In this document: piece after piece, positions 43,613-51,174 of the stretch
Layout of the letters: each line of letters starts with the position of its first letter
Numbering within the stretch: position 1 is the first letter of the stretch
DNA from: Flavobacterium beibuense
Lineage (GTDB): Bacteria > Bacteroidota > Bacteroidia > Flavobacteriales > Flavobacteriaceae
Length of the DNA: 64,000 nucleotides
NCBI RefSeq assembly: GCF_004151245.1
Contig: NZ_JUIW01000006.1
Location: 246,367 to 310,366, forward strand
Reading direction: 5' to 3'
The notes under the pieces: generated by a model
The model's input: only the letters and a program-made list of their open reading frames with translations
What the model was told of the DNA's origin: nothing
Databases searched by the model: none
Made by a program: the position numbers and the translations under genes

Positions 43613-45814
43613 TTATTGTTTTGAGTTATGGGCTGTAGCCGGTTTAATTTTAATATCGGTTCCAAGGCGTTGCAGGTAGGCAATTAGTGCTGTAATTTCC
43701 CTGTCTTTCATAAGGGTAAACTGTTCACCGTTTGCCAGAGCCGCTTTTTTGCTGGCTTCATAGCTTTTTACAAAGTCAGGGTCTATATGTAAATTCTCTT
43801 CAATTTTTGCTGCCTGTGCATCCATAGACTGCTGTGCATTGGCAATATCTTCATCCGTATAAGGAACACCCAATTTTACCATTACCTGCATTTTTTTCTC
43901 AGTCTCGCTACGGTTCATTTTCTTGTTGTCAAACAGCCATTTGTAGGATGGCATTATAGAACCTGCCGATGTACTTTGAGGATCCCACATGTGGTTAAAA
44001 TGCCAGTTGTCGCTGTATTTGCCACCTATACGCATAAGGTCCGGTCCGGTCCGCTTAGATCCCCACAGGAACGGGTGATCGTATACATATTCTCCCGATT
44101 TAGAGTATTCACCATAGCGTTCTACTTCCGATCTGAACGGACGTATCATTTGAGAGTGACAGTTTACACATCCTTCCCTTATGTACAGGTCACGACCTTC
44201 AAGCTCTAACGGGGTATAAGGTTTAACCGTAGATATGGTTGGTATGTTAGATTTTACCATTATGGTAGGTACAATTTGTATAATACCACCTATAAGTATT
44301 GCAATAGTTGCAAGTATGGTAAGCTGTATAGGTTTTCTTTCCAACCATGGGTGGAATTTCTCACCCTTCATTCTTCTGCCTGTTATCCTTTCCAGTTTAG
44401 GAGCTTCTGCCAGTTCATCTTCAACGGCTTTACCCTGGCGGATTGTCATTATAATGTTGTATACCAGTACTAAAAGTCCTATTACGAATAAGGTACCGCC
44501 TATGGCCCTCATCCAGTACATTGGCATAATCTGTTTTACAGTTTCCAGGAAGTTACCGTATTTAAGAGTACCGTCCGGATTAAACTGTTTCCACATAGAA
44601 GCCTGTACAAAACCTGCAACATACATTGGTAAGGCATATAGTATGATACCCAGTGTACCTATCCAGAAGTGGAAGTTGGCAAGCCTAACAGAGTAAAGAG
44701 ATGTTTTTGTCATTCTTGGTATTAACCAGTAAATCATACCAAAGGTTAGGAAACCGTTCCATGCCAGTGCACCTACGTGTACGTGTGCTACAATCCAGTC
44801 GCTAAAGTGGGCAATAGCATTAACGTTTTTAAGCGATAGCATAGGACCTTCAAATGTTGCCATACCATATCCGGTAATTGCAACCACAAAGAATTTTAAA
44901 ACAGGGTCTGTACGTACTTTATCCCACGCGCCCCTTAGGGTAAGTAAACCGTTTATCATACCACCCCATGACGGAGCTATAAGCATTACAGAAAACACAA
45001 CCCCCAGGTTTTGAGCCCAGTCCGGCAGGGCAGAGTACAACAGATGGTGAGGTCCTGCCCATATATAGATAAATATTAACGACCAGAAGTGGATAATAGA
45101 CAGTCTGTATGAATATACCGGTCTGTTTGCCGCTTTAGGCAGATAATAATACATTAACCCAAGGAAAGGAGTTGTAAGGAAAAATGCCACAGCATTATGA
45201 CCGTACCACCATTGTACTAGGGCATCCTGCACACCGGCATAAACAGAGTAACTTTTCATTCCGTTTACCGGAAGTTCAAGGCTGTTAAAGATGTGAAGAA
45301 CGGCAACCGTTACAAAAGTTGCAAGGTAAAACCATATGGCTACATATAGATGGCGTTCTCTTCTCCTTAAAATGGTACCTATCATGTTAATACCAAAAAC
45401 AACCCAAACAATAGCTATAGCTATATCTATAGGCCATTCCAGTTCGGCATATTCTTTAGAGGTGGTATATCCTAACGGAAGTGATATGGCTGCGGCAACA
45501 ATAATAAGCTGCCATCCCCAAAAATTTACATTACTTAAAAAATCGCTGTACATGCGGGTCTTAAGTAGCCTTTGCATGGAGTAGTAAACCCCTGCAAAAG
45601 TGGCATTACCCACAAAGGCGAAAATAACTGCATTAGTGTGTAATGGCCTTAATCGGCCGTAGCTTAGCCACGAAATACCTTCGGTTAAACCGGGAAACAT
45701 GTACATAGAGGCTATCAGCAAGCCTACAAGCATTCCTACAACCCCAAATAAGATGGTGGCATAGAGGAATTTTTTAACTATTTTATTGTCGTAATAAAAT
45801 TGCTGCACTTCCAT
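43613..45814 (-). CDS. ccoNO: Fused cbb3 oxidase subunits I and II (CcoN-CcoO)
   Basis: This 733-residue fusion joins the CcoN haem-copper core (about 1-480) to the CcoO cytochrome c domain (about 520-733). CcoN metal ligands are visible in GRLRPLHTNAVIFAFVG, QWWYGHNAVAFFL, GPHHLLYSALPDW and IVAHVHVGALAWNG. CcoO carries one haem motif CVNCHSQMIRPF and SAGSIMPSYKWLFDN with the axial methionine. The enzyme reduces oxygen with high affinity and pumps protons in the inner membrane. The fusion is usual in Bacteroidota. It starts one base after ccoS. Confidence 0.95.
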   Translation of the reverse strand: MEVQQFYYDNKIVKKFLYATILFGVVGMLVGLLIASMYMFPGLTEGISWLSYGRLRPLHTNAVIFAFVGNATFAGVYYSMQRLLKTRMYSDFLSNVNFWGWQLIIVAAAISLPLGYTTSKEYAELEWPIDIAIAIVWVVFGINMIGTILRRRERHLYVAIWFYLATFVTVAVLHIFNSLELPVNGMKSYSVYAGVQDALVQWWYGHNAVAFFLTTPFLGLMYYYLPKAANRPVYSYRLSIIHFWSLIFIYIWAGPHHLLYSALPDWAQNLGVVFSVMLIAPSWGGMINGLLTLRGAWDKVRTDPVLKFFVVAITGYGMATFEGPMLSLKNVNAIAHFSDWIVAHVHVGALAWNGFLTFGMIYWLIPRMTKTSLYSVRLANFHFWIGTLGIILYALPMYVAGFVQASMWKQFNPDGTLKYGNFLETVKQIMPMYWMRAIGGTLFVIGLLVLVYNIIMTIRQGKAVEDELAEAPKLERITGRRMKGEKFHPWLERKPIQLTILATIAILIGGIIQIVPTIMVKSNIPTISTVKPYTPLELEGRDLYIREGCVNCHSQMIRPFRSEVERYGEYSKSGEYVYDHPFLWGSKRTGPDLMRIGGKYSDNWHFNHMWDPQSTSAGSIMPSYKWLFDNKKMNRSETEKKMQVMVKLGVPYTDEDIANAQQSMDAQAAKIEENLHIDPDFVKSYEASKKAALANGEQFTLMKDREITALIAYLQRLGTDIKIKPATAHNSKQ

Positions 45815-45815
45815 A

Positions 45816-45992
45816 TTAATTTGTGTTATTATGATTGTTTTCTTTTTTCTTTAACTCATCGTCAAAAAGCATTCTTACAGACGGGGTGTAGTCATCGTCA
45901 TACTGGCCTGTTTTTACTGCCCTTATAAAGGCTACGCAAAACAGTATAGCCACAACGATACTGATGGAGATTAGTAAATAAATGACGCTCAT
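45816..45992 (-). CDS. ccoS: CcoS, small cbb3 oxidase maturation protein
   Basis: This 58-residue protein is short enough to be missed by usual length cut-offs. It reads MSVIYLLISISIVVAILFCV, then AFIRAVKTGQYDDDYTPSVR and MLFDDELKKK. One membrane helix followed by the FxxAVKxGQYDDxxxPxxRxLFDDE motif is the CcoS hallmark. CcoS is needed for cofactor insertion into cbb3 oxidase. The stop is one base before the ccoNO start. It is the first gene after the promoter at 46013-46020 and Fnr-like site C. Confidence 0.93.
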   Translation of the reverse strand: MSVIYLLISISIVVAILFCVAFIRAVKTGQYDDDYTPSVRMLFDDELKKKENNHNNTN

Positions 45993-46012
45993 ACTTATTG
46001 GTTTTATGTTAA

Positions 46013-46020
46013 CAAAACTA
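46013..46020 (-). promoter_or_regulatory. -7 box TAGTTTTG of ccoS-ccoNO-Q-P-G-H
   Basis: A perfect TAnnTTTG on the minus strand, about 20 bases before the ccoS ATG. No -33 TTG at the usual distance. Confidence 0.65.
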
Positions 46021-46042
46021 CTGTTGCACCGCCTGATAAAAC

Positions 46043-46056
46043 ATGATATTTATCAT
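46043..46056 (-). promoter_or_regulatory. Fnr-like site C, upstream of ccoS
   Basis: ATGATATTTATCAT. The surrounding arms are CATGATA/TATCATG with a 2-bp centre. The centre (46049.5) is 36.5 bases from the last G of the -7 box, the same distance as at hemN. Confidence 0.75.
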
Positions 46057-46082
46057 GCATACATGGTTTTTTGATTAAATTT

Positions 46083-48458
46083 TCAGGCTTTTTTTCGGGC
46101 ATAATAATTACTCATAACAGTTACAAAACTTATAATGGTAATAGTGCTTAAAGGCATGACTATAGCTGCTGTTAGCGGAGTAAGTTTTCCGGCTATGGCA
46201 GCCGATAATCCAAAGGCATTGTAGAGCAGGGAAATACCAAAACTCATTTTGATAGTCTTAACCGCATTTTTGGATAGTTTGAGAAAATAATTAATGCTTT
46301 CAAACTTAGAAGCATCGAGTATACCATCGCAGGCAGGGGAGAATACATTAATATCTTCTGATATTGATATCCCAATATTGCTTTGTGCCAGTGCTCCCGC
46401 ATCATTCAGGCCGTCGCCTATCATCATTACATTTTTTCCTTCTTTTTGCAGACTTTCTATAAAGGCCAGTTTTTGTTCCGGTTTTTGATTGAATACACAT
46501 AATGTTCCCGGAGGTACCAATTGTTTTAGCATTTCGCGTTCGCCTTCGTTATCTCCCGAAAGTATTTTGAGTTCATATCGTTTGCTCAGGTTTTCAAGAA
46601 GAGGTTTAAGGCCGTTTCTATAACTGTTTGCAAAAACATATTTACCTTTATAAACCTTATTAATGCTTATGTATACTGCAGTTTGTAAGGTTTGTACTTT
46701 AGAAACACCAACAAAATCTGCCGATCCTATTTTTATTAAATTACCATCTATATGGCCTTTAATGCCTTTACCTGTAATTTCATCAAAATCATCAACCAAT
46801 ATAATAGCTGCATTCGGAAGAAAATCATATAACCTCCTGCTTAAAGGGTGGTTAGATCCCCTCAGGATATTTTTCACCATTAGGATTTCTTCTTCAGTGA
46901 GCCCGTTTCCTTCATAAAAAATATCCGATTTCTTACTGGTGGTTATAGTACCTGTTTTATCAAAAACTATGGTATCGACCTTAGCCATCTGTTCTACAAC
47001 TGTAGCATTTTTGAGATAAAGCTTTTTGTTTCCCATAATTCTTAAAATATTTCCCAGCGTAAAAGGAGCACTTAATGCCAGTGCACAAGGGCATGCCACA
47101 ATAAGTACGGCAGTAAATACATTAAAGGCGGTGGTTACATCTATAAAAAGCCAGTATAAAAGTGATACCAATGCAGTAATGAGTAATAAGGGAGTAAAGA
47201 AGCGGCTTATGGTATCGGTAATTGTTTTATAATCCTGCCTGTCTTTTTTGATGAATATGTCGTTACTCCATAGTTGTGTAAGGTAGCTTTGGGAAACGGA
47301 ACTCAATACTTCCATTTCAATTATCTTACCTGTTTGTTTGCCTCCGGCAAAAAGCTTATCGCCCGATTTTTTGGTAATTGGGTCGGCCTCTCCGGTTACA
47401 AAGCTGTAGTCTATGGCGGTATTATCACTTATAAGAATACCGTCTACCGGTATAAGTTCCTGATTACGTATAAGAAGCCTGTCGCCCGCAGCAACATCAT
47501 AAACAGGTACCGAAACTTCACTACGGTCCGGAAGTATTTTAGTAACCGCAATGGGGAAGTAGGATTTAAAATCTCTTTCAAACGAAAGGAAATTGTATGT
47601 TTTCTGTTGAAAGAACCGACCTAAAAGCATAAAGAATACCAGTCCGGTTAGGCTGTCAAAAAATCCCTGTCCGTAGTCGAATATGATATCAACCGTACTT
47701 CTCACGAACATTACAATAATACCTAATGCTATAGGTACATCAATATTGAGCATTCCGGTTTTGAGACTTTTCCATGCCGATGAATAATACCCGCTTGCTG
47801 CATAAAGGAAAGATGGGAGTGAAAGCCCAAATATCAGCCATCGGAAAAAGCTTTTGTAATTATCCAGCCAGTATTCTTCCATTTCAAAATACTCAGGAAA
47901 TGAAAGCAGCATAACATTACCGAAGCAAAAGAATGCCACCCCCAACTTATAAATCAGTTCTCGATTTACCTTTTTCTTTTTCTGTTCATAATTGTCCAGA
48001 CTTATGTAAGGCTCATAGCCAATTTTGCAGAGCAGATGTACTATTTCTTTTAGGGTTGTTTTTTCAGGATTGAAAACAATACGTACTTTTTTGTTATGGA
48101 AGTTTACCTGAGAACTGCTAACACCTATATTGATTTTGTTGAGGTTCTCCAATATCCAGATGCAGGAACTGCAATGAATGTGCGGAATATATAAGGAAAC
48201 GATGTGTGTTTCCTGCTCATGGAACTCTAACAGGCGATAAACGATTTCCTCATTATCAAGAAAATCATACTTGCCATTAGTGTCTTTAGGAGTAGCTCCC
48301 GGTGTTTTTTCAAAAGAATAATAATCTGTAAGCCCGTTAAGGGTAAAAATCTCATATACGGTTTTACAGCCATAACAGCAAAAGGATTTATCGTCAAAAA
48401 CAATCTCTTCTTTATCTGTATAACCTAACCCGCAATGATAACAATTTTGCGTGTTCAT
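46083..48458 (-). CDS. ccoI: Copper-transporting P1B-type ATPase CcoI (FixI)
   Basis: This 791-residue ATPase supplies copper to the cbb3 oxidase. The N-terminus has a metal-binding module CYHCGLGYTD...CCYGCKTVYE, followed by an HMA-like domain with CSSCIW. Core motifs are the ion-pathway CPCALAL, the phosphorylation site DKTGTITT, the HP motif (GSNHPLSRRL) and GDGLNDAGAL. The start is taken at the ATG at 48458. The longer frame from 48548 would run through the proposed Fnr site and promoter, so its first 30 codons are not transcribed from them. It is divergent from fnr and has a separate promoter from the rest of the cco genes. Confidence 0.93.
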   Translation of the reverse strand: MNTQNCYHCGLGYTDKEEIVFDDKSFCCYGCKTVYEIFTLNGLTDYYSFEKTPGATPKDTNGKYDFLDNEEIVYRLLEFHEQETHIVSLYIPHIHCSSCIWILENLNKINIGVSSSQVNFHNKKVRIVFNPEKTTLKEIVHLLCKIGYEPYISLDNYEQKKKKVNRELIYKLGVAFFCFGNVMLLSFPEYFEMEEYWLDNYKSFFRWLIFGLSLPSFLYAASGYYSSAWKSLKTGMLNIDVPIALGIIVMFVRSTVDIIFDYGQGFFDSLTGLVFFMLLGRFFQQKTYNFLSFERDFKSYFPIAVTKILPDRSEVSVPVYDVAAGDRLLIRNQELIPVDGILISDNTAIDYSFVTGEADPITKKSGDKLFAGGKQTGKIIEMEVLSSVSQSYLTQLWSNDIFIKKDRQDYKTITDTISRFFTPLLLITALVSLLYWLFIDVTTAFNVFTAVLIVACPCALALSAPFTLGNILRIMGNKKLYLKNATVVEQMAKVDTIVFDKTGTITTSKKSDIFYEGNGLTEEEILMVKNILRGSNHPLSRRLYDFLPNAAIILVDDFDEITGKGIKGHIDGNLIKIGSADFVGVSKVQTLQTAVYISINKVYKGKYVFANSYRNGLKPLLENLSKRYELKILSGDNEGEREMLKQLVPPGTLCVFNQKPEQKLAFIESLQKEGKNVMMIGDGLNDAGALAQSNIGISISEDINVFSPACDGILDASKFESINYFLKLSKNAVKTIKMSFGISLLYNAFGLSAAIAGKLTPLTAAIVMPLSTITIISFVTVMSNYYARKKA

Positions 48459-48479
48459 AATCTGCTCATTTACCTGATG

Positions 48480-48487
48480 CAAAATTG
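48480..48487 (-). promoter_or_regulatory. -7 box CAATTTTG of ccoI
   Basis: One mismatch from TAnnTTTG on the minus strand, about 20 bases before the ATG at 48458. Confidence 0.55.
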
Positions 48488-48509
48488 ATGCACACTTAAA
48501 AAATAAAAT

Positions 48510-48523
48510 ATGATATTTGTCAT
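48510..48523. promoter_or_regulatory. Fnr-like site D between ccoI and fnr
   Basis: ATGATATTTGTCAT. Its centre (48516.5) is 36.5 bases from the last G of the ccoI -7 box. It is only 22.5 bases from the fnr -7 box, where it would overlap the -33 region and could repress fnr itself. Confidence 0.7.
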
Positions 48524-48531
48524 ACAATATG

Positions 48532-48539
48532 TACATTTG
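48532..48539 (+). promoter_or_regulatory. -7 box TACATTTG of fnr
   Basis: A perfect TAnnTTTG. It overlaps the upstream GTG at 48539, so the ATG at 48563 is the better start. Confidence 0.5.
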
Positions 48540-48562
48540 TGTGTCCAAATAAAAATTGCCCT

Positions 48563-49237
48563 ATGAGTAAATGTGAACAGTGTATAGTACGGGAATTCAG
48601 CTCCTTAAAAGCGCTGAATAAAGATGAATTACTCAGGATGGCTAACTGCAAGACGTCTTACATTATTAAAAAAGGCGAACCTATTTTTACAGAAGGCGAA
48701 AATGTAAACGGCATTTTTTGTGTAAAAGATGGTGTTTGTAAACTCTCTAAATTAAGTGCAAACGGAAACGAACAGATTGTTAAGCTGGTTTCTAAAGGCG
48801 AACTTCTGGGCCAACGCTCAATGATAAGTGACGAACCTGTAAACCTAAGTGCTGTAGCACTGGAAGACATGGAGGTTTGTTTTGTGCCTAAAAGCGAAAT
48901 TGTATCCTTTTTCAATCATAACAATCAGTTTTCCATGAATGTTATGAAATCCATTTGCGGAGACCTTAAAGAAGCCGATGACCATTTGGTAAACATGGCT
49001 CAAAAATCGGTTAGGCAAAGGCTTGCAGAAACTCTTTTATACCTCCATGATACTTTTGGTACTAATGAGGATAAAAGCCTTCACATAAAATTATCCCGCG
49101 AAGAAATTGCCGGTATGGTAGGTACTGCTACTGAGAGCTGTATCAGGCTTTTATCGGAATTTAATAAAAGTGGCCTCATTGAGCTTTCGGGTAAAAAAAT
49201 AATCATTAAAGATTTTAAAGGGCTTAAGTCTATATAA
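48563..49237 (+). CDS. fnr: Crp/Fnr-family transcription regulator, candidate oxygen sensor
   Basis: This 224-residue protein has a cyclic-nucleotide-type beta-roll (about 30-120), a dimerisation helix and a C-terminal HTH with SREEIAGMVGTATESCIRLL; the glutamate and arginine of the recognition helix are kept. Cysteines at C4, C7 and C29 (SKCEQC ... MANC), plus several later ones, could hold an iron-sulfur cluster, though the spacing differs from the E. coli Fnr pattern. An upstream GTG at 48539 is rejected because it overlaps the -7 box. Position beside ccoI and site D supports a role as the micro-oxic activator of hemN and cco genes. Confidence 0.88.
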   Translation: MSKCEQCIVREFSSLKALNKDELLRMANCKTSYIIKKGEPIFTEGENVNGIFCVKDGVCKLSKLSANGNEQIVKLVSKGELLGQRSMISDEPVNLSAVALEDMEVCFVPKSEIVSFFNHNNQFSMNVMKSICGDLKEADDHLVNMAQKSVRQRLAETLLYLHDTFGTNEDKSLHIKLSREEIAGMVGTATESCIRLLSEFNKSGLIELSGKKIIIKDFKGLKSI

Positions 49238-49421
49238 GATTAAAAAAATATTGATCTTCATTTTTATGTATTTGGCATTATTTTTGTCTAAAGGCATAAA
49301 GAATTTAAATACTTACTTTTTTATAACCTAAAAAATATGGTTTTGTTTAATATAGTGAGTACCGTTCAGGCAATGACTTTGTTACTTTAATGTTACCTGC
49401 TGGTAATTAATATGGAACAGT

Positions 49422-49452
49422 TTGCCTATATAACTAACTTTATGTAAGTTTG
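49422..49452 (+). promoter_or_regulatory. Promoter TTG-N20-TAAGTTTG before the 49460 gene
   Basis: TTG (49422-49424), exactly 20 bases, then perfect TAAGTTTG (49445-49452). The ATG follows only 7 bases later, so the transcript would be nearly leaderless. Confidence 0.65.
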
Positions 49453-49459
49453 CGCCCAA

Positions 49460-49885
49460 ATGAAGAAGTTTTTAATCAGGTTTTTTCTATTAATAAGCGT
49501 TGTCCTAATAGGATATGGGAAACTATACCCTAATGCTTACCATAGTAACCTTGTCCATTCTTCAGAAAAAATATCAATTCAAAACTCAGAATATGCTTCC
49601 TTAGTAAATTTCCAGAGTGATGATATTACAACAATCAAATCTCCTTCTGCTCACGAGCTTAAATCTAACGAAGATTTACATGCTACAGATAATGAGGTAG
49701 AGGAGGATGAATCATTCTCTTTTAAAAAATACTTAGAAGCCAGTAACTTTTTTACTGCTGTACTTTATGCCCAAATATTGGGATTCTTTTTCTTATTTAC
49801 TAAAAAACGCTTATCGCCAGATGGGCTGTTTTCCTATTTCTCATCTTGTAGAAAATTTATCGTATTCAGGGTAATCAGAATTTGA
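49460..49885 (+). CDS. Hypothetical small envelope protein upstream of the RND operon
   Basis: This 141-residue protein has an N-terminal signal/anchor (FLIRFFLLISVVLIGYG), an acidic and serine-rich middle and a second hydrophobic segment at about 97-115 (FFTAVLYAQILGFFFLF) followed by a basic C-terminal end. No family recognised. It has its own consensus promoter unusually close to the start codon and no other internal methionine that could replace the start. It precedes the efflux operon by 176 bases. Confidence 0.6.
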   Translation: MKKFLIRFFLLISVVLIGYGKLYPNAYHSNLVHSSEKISIQNSEYASLVNFQSDDITTIKSPSAHELKSNEDLHATDNEVEEDESFSFKKYLEASNFFTAVLYAQILGFFFLFTKKRLSPDGLFSYFSSCRKFIVFRVIRI

Positions 49886-49985
49886 TTTATTTTCTTTTTT
49901 AGGGTAATACTTGTATTTCCCTTATTTCCTCACAGTTTATTATTACTGTATAAGCATTAACAGGACCATTTGGTTTTGAACATGC

Positions 49986-50010
49986 AAAGTGTATCTGATA
50001 TACGCACTTT
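49986..50010. promoter_or_regulatory. Imperfect 25-bp inverted repeat upstream of the efflux operon
   Basis: AAAGTGTAT...ATACGCACTTT: outer arms AAAGT/ACTTT and inner arms GTAT/ATAC with a 2-base bulge. It lies 52 bases before the adaptor gene. It could be a repressor operator or simply a hairpin. Confidence 0.35.
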
Positions 50011-50061
50011 CTAAAAAAATTATCAAGAAAAATCATATTGTTTTTAAAACGCTAAGTTATT

Positions 50062-51144
50062 ATGAAGAGAATCCTCATGATTATGAGCTTGTGTGCATTT
50101 GCATTTTTTACAAGCTGTAAAACTGAAAAAGAAGAAAAAGAGAAAGAAACTGAGTTTCTTGTTACCAATCCGGTAAAAATGGACACAACACTTACTAAAG
50201 AGTATGTGTGCCAAATACACTCAATACAGCACATTGAGCTAAGAGCGCAGGAGAGAGGTTATCTTGAAAAAATTTATGTAGATGAAGGACAGGCTGTAAA
50301 AAAAGGACAGCTAATGTTTCAAATCATGCCTAAACTGTATGAAGCTGAAATGAAAAAAGCAGAAGCAGAGGCAAAATTTGCAGAGATTGAATACCAGAAT
50401 ACTAAAAGTCTTGCCGACAGAAATGTTGTAGCTCCTAATGAGCTTGCAATGGCAAAAGCAAAACTGGACAAGGCAAACGCAGAGCTTTCATTGGCTAAAG
50501 TTCATCTTCAGTTTACTGAAATAAGAGCTCCTTTTGATGGTATTGTAGACCGTTTTCACGTAAGGCTGGGTAGTCTTATAGAAGAAGGAGAACTGCTTAC
50601 AAACCTTTCTGATAACAGTAAGATGTGGGTTTACTATAACGTGCCTGAAGCAGAGTATCTTGAGTACAAAGCAGAAACAAAGGATAATAAAAAGATTAAT
50701 GTAGACCTGATAATGGCTAACAGCAAAAAGTTTGGTCACGAAGGTGTTGTTGAAACTATTGAAGCAGATTTTGACAACGAAACAGGTAACATTCCTTTCA
50801 GGGCTACTTTCCCTAATCCAGACAGATTACTAAGACATGGTGAAACAGGTAATATACTAGTGTCTATACCTATTAAAAACGCGATGCTTATACCACAAAA
50901 GGCAACTTTTGAGGTGCTTGACAAAAAATATGTTTATGTAATTGATAAAGATCACAAGATAAAATCGAGAGAGATTACAATTGAAGCTGAGCTGCCTCAC
51001 TTATTTGTAATTAAAAACGGTTTATCTACAGATGATAAAATTCTTCTTGAAGGTTTACGTCTTGTTAAGGAAAATGAGAAAATTGAATACAAACTTCAGG
51101 ATCCTAAGCAGGTTATGTCGCATTTAGAGCTTTATGCAGAATAA
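50062..51144 (+). CDS. RND efflux periplasmic adaptor (membrane fusion) lipoprotein
   Basis: This 360-residue adaptor has a lipobox (FAFFTSC, Cys19). A barrel-sandwich lipoyl half (RAQERGYLEKIYVDEGQAVK), a helical hairpin with alanine/lysine-rich coiled coil (about 95-150) and beta-barrel parts (LRHGETGNILVSIPIKNAML) follow the AcrA/MexA layout. It links the inner membrane pump to the outer membrane channel. It is the first gene of the adaptor-pump-channel operon (31-base gap to the pump). Confidence 0.93.
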   Translation: MKRILMIMSLCAFAFFTSCKTEKEEKEKETEFLVTNPVKMDTTLTKEYVCQIHSIQHIELRAQERGYLEKIYVDEGQAVKKGQLMFQIMPKLYEAEMKKAEAEAKFAEIEYQNTKSLADRNVVAPNELAMAKAKLDKANAELSLAKVHLQFTEIRAPFDGIVDRFHVRLGSLIEEGELLTNLSDNSKMWVYYNVPEAEYLEYKAETKDNKKINVDLIMANSKKFGHEGVVETIEADFDNETGNIPFRATFPNPDRLLRHGETGNILVSIPIKNAMLIPQKATFEVLDKKYVYVIDKDHKIKSREITIEAELPHLFVIKNGLSTDDKILLEGLRLVKENEKIEYKLQDPKQVMSHLELYAE

Positions 51145-51174
51145 TCTAATCGAATAACTTAAAAAGAAGAAAAA

